Below the pieces are notes generated by a model. That model was not told the DNA's origin and ran no database searches. It worked only from the letters and a program-made list of their open reading frames with translations. From Onthophagus taurus (taxonomy: Eukaryota > Arthropoda > Insecta > Coleoptera > Scarabaeidae): a stretch of DNA of 64,000 nt. The stretch's first letter is position 1. Every line of letters starts with the position of its first letter. The stretch spans positions 1,674,001 to 1,738,000 of the forward strand of contig NW_027248941.1 in the NCBI RefSeq assembly GCF_036711975.1, written 5' to 3'. Position numbers and translations under genes: made by a program. Below, one piece after another: positions 46,101-56,740 of this stretch.

Positions 46101-48600
46101 TTTCGCCCTAATAATAATAAAATTGATTTTAAACAGTAATTATAAGGAAAAAATAGGAATTATAACCTCAAAAATCAAAACGTCAAAGTATAAATGTCAA
46201 AAATGACGTTTAAACATCAAATGAAGTAAAAAATTAACCTCATTTTTGTGTATTAAAAATTTATTGATACTTTTTTTATTAAATAATAGGATAAACACCG
46301 TTTAAACAGGATTATAGCGGTGTTTTCGAATGAAATTCACTATAATTTTATTAAATCTACAAGTAATTATTGTTATTTTTGGTCTTAAAAAGTGAACGGT
46401 AAAGTAGAACGCGATTTTATCATTTCGAATTTTCTTTAAGGCTCTTCAAACTTTAATTAATTATTTTTGTGTCACTTTTTTTAACCATTACAGATCGGTA
46501 ATACTTAAGGCAGTTGTTAATTTATTTATTTATTCCCATTAAATTAAATAAAACGACTAGAAAAATTAAAGGAAACTTAAACGTCAAAAATGACAGTTGT
46601 CATATTTCGCCCTAATAATAATAAAATTGATTTTAAACAGTAATTATAAGGAAAAAATAGGAATTATAACCTCAAAAATCAAAACGTCGAAGTATAAATG
46701 TCAAAAATGACGTTTAAACATTAAATGAAGTAAAAAATCAACCTTATTTTTGTGTATTAAAAATTTATTGATACTTTTTTTATTAATTAATAGGATAAAC
46801 ACCGTTTAAACAGGATTATAGCGGTGTTTTCGAATGAAATTCACTATAATTTTATTAAATCTACAAGTAATTATTGTTATTTTTGGTCTTAAAAAGTGAA
46901 CGGTAAAGTAGAACGCGATTTTATCATTTCGAATTTTCTTTAAGGCTCTTCAAACTTTAATTAATTATTTTTGTGTCACTTTTTTAACCATTACAGATCG
47001 GTAATACATAAGGCAGTTGTTAATTTATTTATTTATTCTCATTAAATTAAATAAAACGACTAGAAAAATTAAAGGAAACTTAAACGTCAAAAATGACAGT
47101 TGTCATATTTCGCCCTAATAATAATAAAATTGATTTTAAACAGTGATTATAAGGAAAAAATAGGAATTATAACCTCAAAAATCAAAACGTCAAAGTGTAG
47201 TTGTCAAAAATGACGTTTAAACATCAAATGAAGTAAAAAATCAACCTCGTTTTTGTGTATTAAAAATTTATTGATACTTTTTTTATTAAATAATAGGATA
47301 AACACCGTTTAAACAGGATTATAGCGGTGTTTTCGAATGAAATTCACTATAATTTTATTAAATCTACAAGTAATTATTGTTATTTTTGGTCTTAAAAAGT
47401 GAACGGTAAAGTAGAACGCGATTTTATCATTTCGAATTTTCTTTAAGGCTCTTCAAACTTTAATTAATTATTTTTGTGTCACTTTTTTTAACCATTACAG
47501 ATCGGTAATACATAAGGCAGTTGTTAATTTATTTATTTATTCTCATTAAATTAAATAAAACGACTAGAAAAATTAAAGGAAACTTAAACGTCAAAAATGA
47601 CAGTTGTCATATTTCGCCCTAATAATAATAAAATTGATTTTAAACAGTAATTATAAGGAAAAAAATAGGAATTATAACCTCAAAAATCAAAACGTCAAAG
47701 TATAATGTCAAAAATGACGTTTAAACATCAAATGAAGTAAAAAATCAACCTCATTTTTGTGTATTAAAAATTTATTGATACTTTTTTTATTAAATAATAG
47801 GATAAATACCGTTTAAACAGGATTATAGCAGTGTTTTCGAATGAAATTTACTATAATTTTATTAAATCTACAAGTAATTATTGTTATTTTTGGTCTTAAA
47901 AAGTGAACGGTAAAGTAGAACGCGATTTTATCATTTCGAATTTTCTTTAAGGCTCTTCAAACTTTAATTAATAATTTTTGTGTCACTTTTTTTAACCATT
48001 ACACATCGGTAATACTTAAGGCAGTTGTTAATTTATTTATTCTCATTAAATTAAATAAAACGACTAGAAAAATTAAAGGAAAATTAAACGTCAAAAATGA
48101 CAGTTGTCATATTTCGCCCTAATAATAAAATTGATTTTAAACAGTAATTATAAGGAAAAAATAGGAATTATAACTTCAAAAACCAAAACGTCAAAGTATA
48201 AATGTCAAATGAAGTAAAAAATCAACCTCATTTTTGTGTATTAAAAATTTATTGATACTTTTTTTTTATTAAATAATAGGATAAACACCGTTTAAACAGG
48301 ATTATAGCAGTGTTTTCGAATGAAATTCACTATAATTTTATTAAATCTACAAGTAATTATTGTTATTCTTGGTCTTAAAAAGTGAACGGTAAAGTAGAAC
48401 GCGATTTTATCATTTCGAATTTTCTTTAAGGCTCTTCAAACTTTAATTAATAATTTTTGTGTCACTTTTTTAACCATTACAGATCGGTAATACTTAAGGC
48501 AGTTGTTAATTTATTTATTTCTCATTAAATTAAATAAAACGACTAGAAAAATTAAAGGAAAATTAAACGTCAAAAATGACAGTTGTCATATTTGACGTTT
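43141..48600. repeat. ~500-bp tandem array, about 11 monomers
   Basis: Units of about 480-510 bp include AATAGGATAAACACCGTTTA, TGAACGGTAAAGTAGAACGC, CCATTACAGATCGGTAATAC and ACTTAAGGCAGTTGTTAATT. A three-monomer block is duplicated 1507 bp apart (44181 and 45688; 45231 and 46738). Each unit has the near-palindrome AAATGTCAAAAATGACGTTT and TGACAGTTGTCA. The array fills the gap between the convergent genes RECQ5 and the SLC35G-type transporter. Confidence 0.95.
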
Positions 48601-48645
48601 AAAAACTGACTAGAAAAAAAAACTAACCTCACTTTACAAAGAAAT

Positions 48646-49698
48646 TCATTTCACTAAAATTCGAAATTTGTGCCTCAACGTAGCGTTTTCGGGTAAAGCT
48701 AAAATCCATTTTCTTAATCCCGTTAAAACAACGGAACTTAAAACCAAAAAAGCCCCGGCTATTGAGAACCTATTGGGAATCTCCTCAAAAAATAAAACCT
48801 GCCAAATAAACGCAAAAACGATATCGCTACTTCTCGCGATAGCAACAGGGCCAGCTTGTTCTATTTGGAGCGCGATGGTTAATAAAATTTGCCCCAAAAA
48901 ACTAAAAAAAGCCAACGCCACAATTAAATAACGATCCATCCCGCACATCGGCAAACACAATCCCCCAATTAAATACGTTACAATAACGCACAAAGTTAAA
49001 GCGAAAGCACCAAAATTCGTCATTATAACCGCAAAGTGAATCCCTTTTAAAGCTCTCAATAAAACGTAAGCATTCGCTCCGAATAAAGTGGCTGAAAAAG
49101 CGGCTACGGCCCCCCAAATCGTTGATGTTTCTTGCGAATTTCCCAACGAATCGATCGTGTCGTAGAATAAAAACGACGGTCTTGTTATTAAAACGACTCC
49201 GATTAATGTTAAAATAATCGAGAAAATACTAAATAATCCACACGGTTCTTTCAAAAAAATCCTTGCAAAAATTCCTGTAAAAACTGGAACTGAAAATACA
49301 ATAACAGAGGCATCCGCTAAAGGCATATGCCGAAATGCGTAAAAACTTAGCATTAAAGCGGCCGTCCCCGTAAACGATCGTAACAATAAAATGACGCGTT
49401 TTCCATCGGGAAATAAAGCTTCTTGTTTATAAATAACGATTGGTATGGCAGGAAGTAACACTCCTAAGTATCTATAAGCCGCTAAAGCCATTGGATCTAT
49501 ATCCGTTAACCATTTTACAATGACAGAACACAACGAAAAGAATAACGAGCTTAACATAGCTAAGATTAAGCCTAAATAAGGGCAACGACACCATTTCTTA
49601 TCCAATTTTGTCTTGGGATTATGTATTTTTGGTTCTTCATCGATATCTTCTTCAACTAATTGTTGTAATTCGACGTTTTCGTTGATCATCTTTGACAT
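48646..49698 (-). CDS. SLC35G-type EamA-family membrane transporter
   Basis: One uninterrupted minus-strand frame of 350 aa. After a polar, acidic N-terminus (residues 1-35, with EEDIDEEPKIHN) come about ten membrane helices in two EamA/DMT halves, from LGLILAMLSSLFFSLCSVIV to FSIAGAFLVLSSVVLTGL. Family-typical phrases are DPMALAAYRYLGVLLPAI, YAFRHMPLADASVIVFSVPV, FARIFLKEP and GPVAIARSSDIVFAFIWQ. It is closest in memory to SLC35G1 (TMEM20), a protein of the ER/plasma membrane whose substrate is not settled. The start at 49698 was chosen because it is the first Met; the Met at codon 4 has the better -3 A. No intron and no defect are seen. The 3' end abuts the 500-bp array. Confidence 0.88.
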   Translation of the reverse strand: MSKMINENVELQQLVEEDIDEEPKIHNPKTKLDKKWCRCPYLGLILAMLSSLFFSLCSVIVKWLTDIDPMALAAYRYLGVLLPAIPIVIYKQEALFPDGKRVILLLRSFTGTAALMLSFYAFRHMPLADASVIVFSVPVFTGIFARIFLKEPCGLFSIFSIILTLIGVVLITRPSFLFYDTIDSLGNSQETSTIWGAVAAFSATLFGANAYVLLRALKGIHFAVIMTNFGAFALTLCVIVTYLIGGLCLPMCGMDRYLIVALAFFSFLGQILLTIALQIEQAGPVAIARSSDIVFAFIWQVLFFEEIPNRFSIAGAFLVLSSVVLTGLRKWILALPENATLRHKFRILVK

Positions 49699-49834
49699 AA
49701 CCTAAAAAAAAATTTGTTTATAATTTTAATTGTATCATTTACGCAATAAAAGTGATTTATACCGTTAAAAAACTAGGTAAACGTTTGATTATCGGTTATA
49801 TTAAAGGTTTTAATCCATTTTTTTGTTAAAAATA

Positions 49835-50545
49835 ATCTCGCCAGTTAGATCGAAAACATTCAGAGGTGACAACCGTGTAAAAAAAAAAATTTCGTTTAAA
49901 ATAAATTAATTTTTATTAAATTTCGTTTTTAAAAAAATATTTTAACGATTTATTTTAATTTGGATTGATGAAACGAATCGATTTTGAGTTAAAAATTTAA
50001 TTAAATCCGATTTATTTTGAAAATTAATTTTTAATACTTCTTATTTATTAAAACTATTTTATTTGGTTAATATAAACGATTCATTTAGGTGATTTTTTAT
50101 GCTTTTTTAATTAATCCTACTTGTTTAATTATTTAAATTAATGCAATAATTAAAATGTGACGTCAAAAGATTTTGATTTTCAATTGTTTTTTTGACGCCA
50201 TGTTGTAAAAAGTGGTTAAAAAGTTTGTTGTGGTTTACATCGCTCCCGAATTTTCCGAATTTTTCCAGGGAAATTCGCTTGTATCTTGGAATTTTAACGA
50301 GGAAATGTTCCCGATATCGCAGTAAGTACTTATTTATCCTAAAATACAATCAAGTTCGAGATTTTTATGATTTTATTATAATTCGTTGCTTTTTCACCAT
50401 TTCACGAATTTCAACGATTTTTCCGGGAAGATTTAATCCAAGTAAGTACAGATTATTTCTTTTCTGTGTATAAGAAATAAATATAAAATTATAATTAAAT
50501 TTATCAATAATGATAAAGAAGTATTCTGTTTCGGGGCGCCATCTA
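49835..50545 (-). repeat. ~700-bp dispersed repeat, copy 2 (inverted)
   Basis: This is the inverse of 22175-22905, with ends GTTAGATCGAAAACATTCAG and TTTCGGGGCGCCATCTAGTG. The last of these contains a CTCF-like GCGCCATCTAGTGG at 50537. It separates the divergent transporter and four-helix protein genes. Confidence 0.85.
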
Positions 50546-50664
50546 GTGGTGTTCTCATGAATGAGTACTTTAATGATAAGATATGATATTAAAGTTATTT
50601 TTATTACAAACATTGCATGAGCTTGGATTTTATGTTATGGTTTATTCTATTCTTTTATAAAAAA

Positions 50665-51352
50665 ATGTGTTGTGAATTTGGTATGGTTAAAAAAGCCTTC
50701 CACGGTTCTCTATTAATTTCCCTGGTAAGTATGATTTATTATTTTTTATTAAATTCATTTAATATCCCAATTTTTTTTTGCAGTTAAACTGCTTATCAAT
50801 GGTAATATTGGCCTGCGTAATGGGCGGAATGTTTAATAATGATGCCATCAATAAAGTTACACCTCTTATGGAATACCTATTTGTCAACGCATGTGTAGTT
50901 ATGTTTTTAACAGCATTAGGCTGGATGGGATTAAAACTAGAACGAAAACTCGTCCTTAACGCTGTTAGACATCTGTAATAATCGCTTTTTTACAATCATA
51001 ATATTTTTTAAAATTTTAACAGTATGCAATTAGTGCCGTGATGATCATTGTAAGTCAAGTAATTGGAGGCGTTATGCTTTTCTTACGTACCAAAAATGAT
51101 GATTCTATAATTATTATAAACGATGAAAATATTAAAGTAATCGCCATCGTTTTTATAAGTGTATTAGGCGTTGAGGTAAAATGTGATAAAAAAAATTTTA
51201 CTCAATTTTTATGATAATACTTTTGATTATTTTTTTAGATGGTGGCACTGAGTGTAACGATATTATTTTCACTTCTTTTTTCCTATGTGATACACAATAA
51301 CAGAAACACCAACATTACAGAACATACGCGTTTATTAACGCAAGATGCTTAA
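50665..51352 (+). CDS. Small four-helix membrane protein, unidentified
   Basis: Four exons are inferred: 50665-50724, 50784-50974, 51034-51175 and 51239-51352, giving 168 aa. All have GT donors and AG acceptors, and introns of 59-63 bp. Hydrophobic segments fall at about residues 14-37 (SLLISLLNCLSMVILACVM), 52-72 (YLFVNACVVMFLTALGWMGL), 85-101 (AVMIIVSQVIGGVMLFL) and 118-148 (VIAIVFISVLGVEMVALSV). The N-terminus is short (MCCEFGMVKKAFHG) and the tail is polar (NNRNTNITEHTRLLTQDA). Exon 3 uses an AG (51032-51033) inside GCAATTAG; the stronger upstream CAG would break the frame. The layout recalls four-helix families such as tetraspanins, but no cysteine signature (CCG) is present. I do not recognise the family. 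Confidence 0.6.
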
Positions 51353-51599
51353 TATATTTGAATATTTTACGATTAAATTTATATTGTATTTCATCCAACT
51401 TCATAGTATAATTGACATTACAAAAGAAAACCTTACTCAACATTCCTTCACGGTATTATCCTTTCTTGGGTTGATTAGCATTTGTAAACAAAAATTCACA
51501 CCGGCCGTGAAAGCCTTCGTACTTATATTATTAACCTTTATGGGGATGATATCAACAAACAAATCAAGGATTTGGATAACTCACGAATTAGACAACGCA

Positions 51600-52497
51600 A
51601 GCTGTGGAGCAGTTTTACCATCCTATGAAGATGCAGAAAGAAGAAAGTAACGCCAACCTTCTTGAAGGTGAAGCACCACATCGACTCCGCTGCAGCACGT
51701 AGAATCTTGATTAGGACAAAACAAGCACTACTACGAGAAAGAATCCACAAGACCTTCAATGATCTACAAAAAATAAGTGAGTGGTTACTACGACTTCAAG
51801 TGGGCAGACTAACAATGGAGAAGATTGATCGTGAATTCCAGAAGACACGTGACACGCACATCAAGAGGTTTGAATCCCTGGAACGCCGGATATAAAAGAA
51901 GAAAAGTAATAGTTTACCAGTAGACACAATCGTCATCAACAGATCGAGTGCCCACTTATAAATTATTATACTCGCCAAAGGATTGAACTACGCAATCGCC
52001 CCGAGGAAGGTCCCAAAAGAGAAATCATCTGCGCAGTCGAAGCGGTTGTTCGAGGGATGCCCGCACTAAAAGCCGAAGAGACCCAACAAGAAGTTGCGAG
52101 AGTACTGAAGTCAGCAAAAAACCGAAATCCAACTTGACGGTTCGTGAAAAGAAGGCACTCCGGTTTATTGAAGAAAAGTCAGAAATCGTCGTATTACCAG
52201 CAGACAAGGGCCTGAAAGAATATGACGACAAAATGATAAACCTACTGGACCCAGCCACCTACAGGAAGATTAAGAAGGACCTCACAGACAGAATCGTAAG
52301 GAAAATGAAGGACCTGATCAAATCCACAGGAATTCCAGTAGAACAGCAGAAAGGATTGTTTGTGCAGGTGCCGGTCCCACCAAGAATTTATGGACTACCG
52401 AAGATTCATAAACTTCTCTCCAACATACTAGTTGGCCAAATATCTCGCAAAGATTCTGTCTCCTTTTACAGGGAACACAGAATCATATGTCAGGCAG
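51600..52497 (+). pseudogene. Penelope-like reverse transcriptase, N-terminal part
   Basis: In shifting frames: a helical N-terminus (RILIRTKQALLRERIHKTFN), LAKGLNYAIAPRKVP, SEIVVLPADKG, then KMINLLDPATYRKIKKDL and PPRIYGLPKIHK, and at the end AKYLAKILSPFTGNTESYVR. These are the ordered hallmarks of Penelope-like RT before the fingers and palm. Frameshifts at about 52130 and 52430 make it non-functional. It continues at 54047. Confidence 0.85.
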
Positions 52498-54036
52498 GGG
52501 ATTAAATCCGAAAGTTACAATGTGGATCTACACTTCTGTGATAAGACCCATGGTAGCTCACGGAGCCATAGTTTGGTGCTCAGCACTAAAACATGCATCA
52601 TGCGTCAATTGCAACGACTGGCCTGCCTGCTAATCACAGGCGCTATGAGATCTACACCTACGATTGCAATGGAAACTCTGCTAAACGTGCTGCCCCTAGA
52701 TATTTTTATCAGGGAGGTGGCCGTGATAGCATTGCTTCGATTGCGATCAGTAAATGAAAAGCATAAAATGGGAATAGTCCGGAGCAAGCTCTGGAGTGGG
52801 GCTGTTAGTAAACAACCCCTCCTTAAAGCTCGCACAGACTACATTACACCTACTTTCTTAGGGAAGCCACACTTTGGCATTGAAACGATACCCCAGAACA
52901 ACTCAACCTCGGGCAAAACGCTGACCATCTACACTGATGGATCAAAGAAGGCTAGAGGTTCCGGAGCGGGAATTTTCTTTGCTGCACGTTTCCACTTCGT
53001 TAGGATCGTATTGCGATAATTGCTATAAACACAGTAGCCGATGCGATTATCGACTCCAAAAAGTCGGCAGAAACGTTGTAATCTGTACTGATAGCAGACA
53101 GGCTATGCTGGCGGTTGGCAGGCATCATACTGCATCATCGTTGGTGAAGTCCTGTCGGCAATCACTTAAAGAGGCAAACGTATACAACAACGTCACGGTA
53201 AAATGGCGAAAAGGACATGATCATGCGGACAGGTTGGCGAAACGGGCGGCTAACAAGTCACCGATCTCCCCTGAACCGTTTGTACCACTATCTGTTAATA
53301 CAGCATCAAAACTGATAAACTCCATCTCCCACCAAGGTCTATAGAACATAAGGTTACCCAATACCGATTCTCCTCCTCTGAGAGGCAAGGTGGGTCAGTG
53401 ACGTAGCTGGTTCTATGAACAACACAACACGATGCGAGGTTTAAATATTTTATATAGACTGTACCACAGTATAGGCACGTATAGGCTATCTTTTATTCTG
53501 ACTGTATCGAACCAGTGACGTCAATTTGCGGGGTAATAATCGATACTACAGAGGCATAGGGAATGAGGTAACCTTATGTTCTATAAACCTGGGACAGCAG
53601 TAGGTGCCTTTGCTAAGAAAACTCTGCTCTACCCTGACCAGAAGACATCTACTCAGTTTCTGGGAAAATCGAAAAGTGACTTGAGGCTTCTCACCCACTT
53701 CCTGACCGGACACTGCAGGTTACGTAAGCACATGTTTTACATGAAGCTGGCGAATACACCCCTCTGTGGAGGGTGTGAAATGGAAGACGAGACGGTAAGT
53801 CATATTGTTTGTGACTGTCCAAACCTCGCGTACTTAAGGGAATCTATTTTCGGAGTACCATGGCTCCAAATTTCGGATATAAGGAACATACTTTTCTGTT
53901 CTATATTAACGTTCATGAAAAGATTGGGCTGGTTTTCTGACCCTTGAATGAACAGTAAATTGTGGGGACGTACAAAGGGTCCGTTGGGGCCTAAGTGCTG
54001 TGAGTAACTCACCCCCACGTGAAACTACATACATAC
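52498..54036 (+). mobile_element. 5'-truncated non-LTR retrotransposon inserted in the Penelope-like element
   Basis: It is flanked by ATGTCAGGCA at 52488-52497 and 54037-54046, a 10-bp target duplication; removing 52498-54046 restores the host frame SYVR|HSTLFVE. The insert begins inside the LINE's second open frame, so it is 5' truncated, and ends with (TACA)n instead of a poly(A) tail. The pieces are an RT C-terminal region (LQRLACLLITGAMRSTPTIA), an RNase H domain (LTIYTDGSKKARGSGAGIFF, then ICTDSRQAML and VKWRKGHDHADRLAKRAAN) and a terminal zinc-knuckle segment (LTGHCRLRKHMFYM, LCGGCEMEDETVSHIVCDC). At least one frameshift is present near 53000. Confidence 0.85.
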
Positions 54037-54046
54037 ATGTCAGGCA

Positions 54047-54275
54047 TTCAACACTTTTTGTAGAATCGGGTATAAAGCTAGATCTTGAGGATATTTTGGT
54101 AAGTTTCGATGTTGAGTCTCTTTTTACCAGGGCACCAGTTAAGGATGCTGTGGATGGCCTCCGCCAAAAGCTTATTCCCGAGGGATTACCAGATACGTAC
54201 CAGATCTAGTGAATTTTACGAACAGTACGAAGGGGTAGTCATGGGATCTCCATTATCACCAGTTATAGCTAATAG
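54047..54275 (+). pseudogene. Penelope-like RT, continuation to motif B
   Basis: Continues with HSTLFVESGIKL, ILVSFDVESLFTRAPV (motif A, catalytic Asp) and, after a frameshift, FYEQYEGVVMGSPLSPVIAN (motif B). The element stops here; motif C (YVDD) and the endonuclease are missing. Confidence 0.82.
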
Positions 54276-54346
54276 CAAAACCCGAAAGTTTCTAGTGTTA
54301 GTTTTAGTTCAATCGGTGTGAATCGCCGTGAAACCCTTCGTACTTA

Positions 54347-54535
54347 AAGTATAATAATGTTTAATAATCTCGCGAGTTAGATCGAAAACATTCAGAGGTG
54401 ACAACTGTGTAAAAAAAAATGTTGCGTTCAATGTCAAAAAAATGTTTACAAACTTGTCACTTTTTTAATAATTTTTACATTCTTTTAGCATAAAAAACCA
54501 GAAATAATTTAAACAAGAACCAGCTTGTTGTTAAA
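54347..54535 (+). other. CFAP61 upstream region with repeat fragment
   Basis: 54357-54430 repeats the right end of the 700-bp dispersed repeat (GTTAGATCGAAAACATTCAG, GGTGACAACTGTGTAAAAAA). The CFAP61 ATG lies about 100 bp beyond. No clear core promoter is seen. Confidence 0.4.
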
Positions 54536-56674
54536 ATGCTTAGAAACATATCATTTTTTGAGACGAACGTTAATTCCTCAATCCGATCATCATCATTTTT
54601 CAACCAACAAAAAATATGGCCCATAACGCGATGTCGCGCAGCGCTTCTCTCTGATCTCCCAATCCTCAACGAATTAGTCGATAAAACAACAGACTCACAC
54701 TTCGGAATGGACGATATCAAAGCAGCTTAGTAAGCAAAAAATTAATTATTTTATTTTAATTAATAATTTATTTTACGGTTTAAGCGAATTGAGTTATATA
54801 ACTTTGGTGGCCGAAACAAGGCAAGGTGAAATAGTGGCTGGAGTGTTTTTTAACAATTTCCCCAATTTAAGATCGATCCCACCGGACGATTGGGTACCAT
54901 GGATCATATACTCGTACAATTTAAACAACGCCAACAGTTCGAACACGCTTTTCGTTCATTTAGCCGTTTACAACCAACGATATTTGAAATTATTTTTGGA
55001 ACCCGTTTTAGAAAAAGTTTTTAAAAAATTCCTTCTCGTCCAATACGTAATCGTTATAATCCCAGCCCAAAAAAAATTCGTCGACTTCTTACCGTTAAAC
55101 GGCCTAAACTTACCAAGCACCTCAAATTGCCCAAACTCCCAAAAAATCATGCTTTATCTAAGACAAGATTACGATAAACACTACAAACTTCGCCAAGCCG
55201 TCATCGAAGACAACGACGATTTAATTCCTTTAATCGACACGCATAGTGAGAGATTGAAAAAAATGTACGGCGAATTTTATATGGCCGAAATAATATCCGA
55301 CGGAAAATCAAACCGACACACGATCGTGACGGAATACGAAGGATTAGCCGTCGGGATAATAATTTACAACGAAATCGTTAATTTAGAGATTTTAAAAAAT
55401 TATTTCCAACTCGAATGTTTCTACGGATTAAGAAAACACGTTCATTTCGACGACAAATACGATAAAGAGCACTACGATTCCGACAACTACGAGGACTACG
55501 ATTACTTAAACGAAGAAGATTACGACTTCATTCACTCGGATTCAGTCGAAACGGTATCAAGACACCGATCGATATCAAATCAAACACTTTCATTTAGCAT
55601 CTTTTCATCACCATCATCATCGGAATCATACTCAATATTGATCCCCCAAACGACGTGTTCGAGCGAAACCTCTCCTAACCCATCAGAAATCGTTTTTAAA
55701 GGCGTCGTTGAAGGCAAATTTAGCTCCAATTTATTGCACTTTAACGATAACGAATTACAAAGGGTGCGAAATCAAGACAAATTCGACGACGACCAAATAA
55801 AATCGGTTTCTTATTACGCAACTTTGAATAAGTTAGCGGAAGACCAGAGATATAACGGGCCGATTAACGCGTTTACTTTGGAGTTGTTGGCCGCGTGGCC
55901 CGAGCATGAAAAATCTTTGGTTGAATTGCTCCAAGCGGGGTTTGAATTGTTTCCGAATAAAGATTATTGCGTTTTATGCATCCCAAGTACAGCGCCGTTT
56001 TTTCAATTACTAACGAAGATGTTTATCAGGGTCACCCCGACGGGGGGATCAAACTTTGCGCACGAACTATACGTGGTTCATCGTAACTCGTTGTATTGCA
56101 GGATTTTGATTCGTAAAGCTACTTTGTACGATGTTAAAAACGTGAAAAAATTGTTGTCGAGGATGAGAAGTGGGCTAAAAGTGTTTCAAACTTTCCACAA
56201 ATACCTAACAAGTCATTACGATAACCACCAAACGTTCGTTGTTTTAGCGAATAACGAGATTGTGGGTGTCGTTAATGTAAAAGATTTAAATAATTCGGCT
56301 TATATATTCAATAGGTACCAAGTGTCGCGAATGACCGATTTGTCGAAACACAAACCGTGTTGTTTTGGGAGAATTAAACATTTCGCGTTGTCTCCGATTT
56401 TTCAAAGACACTCGCGATGGTTGTTGTTGGAGTTGCATCGCTTAACCGATTATAGTTTGTTGATACATCTCGTTGAGCCCGATGAAGGGACCACCATGTT
56501 TCGCTTCGATCCGTTGGCGTGCGTTTTGAATGAGTTAATGCCGGTGCTTCCTGCGAGGGTCCCCGAATTTGATACAAGCGATAAAGAAAATTGCGAATTT
56601 ATGCCGGTTATGATGCACGATGAACGACCGTATGCTGTTTATATGTCGACGCCGATGTATTGCGGATTATCCAG
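54536..56674 (+). CDS. CFAP61: CFAP61, exons 1-2 (acetyltransferase-like N-terminal half)
   Basis: Exon 1 (54536-54729) starts MLRNISFFETNVN and carries RCRAALLSDLPILNELVDK, the opening of the first acetyltransferase-like fold. A 55-bp intron is followed by exon 2 (54785-56674), joined as KAAY|ELSYITLVAETRQG. DDWVPWIIYSYNLN, FVHLAVYNQRYLKLFLEPVL, LLVQYVIVIIPAQKK and, later, LYVVHRNSLYCRILIRKATL fit the CFAP61 pattern. Between them sits a low-complexity acidic and Tyr-rich stretch (DDKYDKEHYDSDNYEDYDYL) and a Ser-rich linker. CFAP61 is part of the calmodulin- and spoke-associated complex at the base of radial spokes in motile axonemes, here presumably of sperm. The 54789 Met often proposed as a start is internal; exon 1 supplies the true N-terminus. 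Confidence 0.87.
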
Positions 56675-56694
56675 GTAAAAATAATATTAATTAA

Positions 56695-56740
56695 TTAAAC
56701 TAAAACTAGAACTAACAGTATCACTAGAACTAACACTAGA
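56695..56740. repeat. CGGGTTTAGCC hairpin-family arm fragment
   Basis: AACTAGAACTAACAGTATCA then CTAGAACTAACACTAGACTA is the outermost arm of the hairpin family of 11.8-14.8 kb, without the centre. Confidence 0.6.

Larger units (their letters stand above)
51495..54346 (+). mobile_element. Penelope-like element with nested LINE
   Basis: Penelope-like coding pieces run from about 51600 to 54275, interrupted at 52498-54036 by a LINE. The pair GCCGTGAAAGCCTTCGTACT (51504) and GCCGTGAAACCCTTCGTACT (54325) forms a direct repeat at the two edges, possibly the element's terminal repeat. At its right edge it is joined to a CGGGTTTAGCC-family fragment (AAAACCCGAAAGTTTCTAGT). Confidence 0.65.

Noticed and set aside
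48668-49117. Open frames overlapping the transporter
   Set aside because: Antisense and frame-shifted shadows of the 350-codon gene.
50665-51352. Tetraspanin identity for the four-helix protein
   Set aside because: No CCG motif and the loop between helices 3 and 4 is too short for the large extracellular loop.
51345-51650. 101-codon open frame at 51345 as a gene
   Set aside because: It starts in the tail of the four-helix protein's last exon and runs into the Penelope-like element; no conserved content.
54789-56678. CFAP61 starting at 54789
   Set aside because: Exon 1 at 54536 with a good donor supplies the conserved N-terminus and joins in frame; translation past 56674 reads intron.
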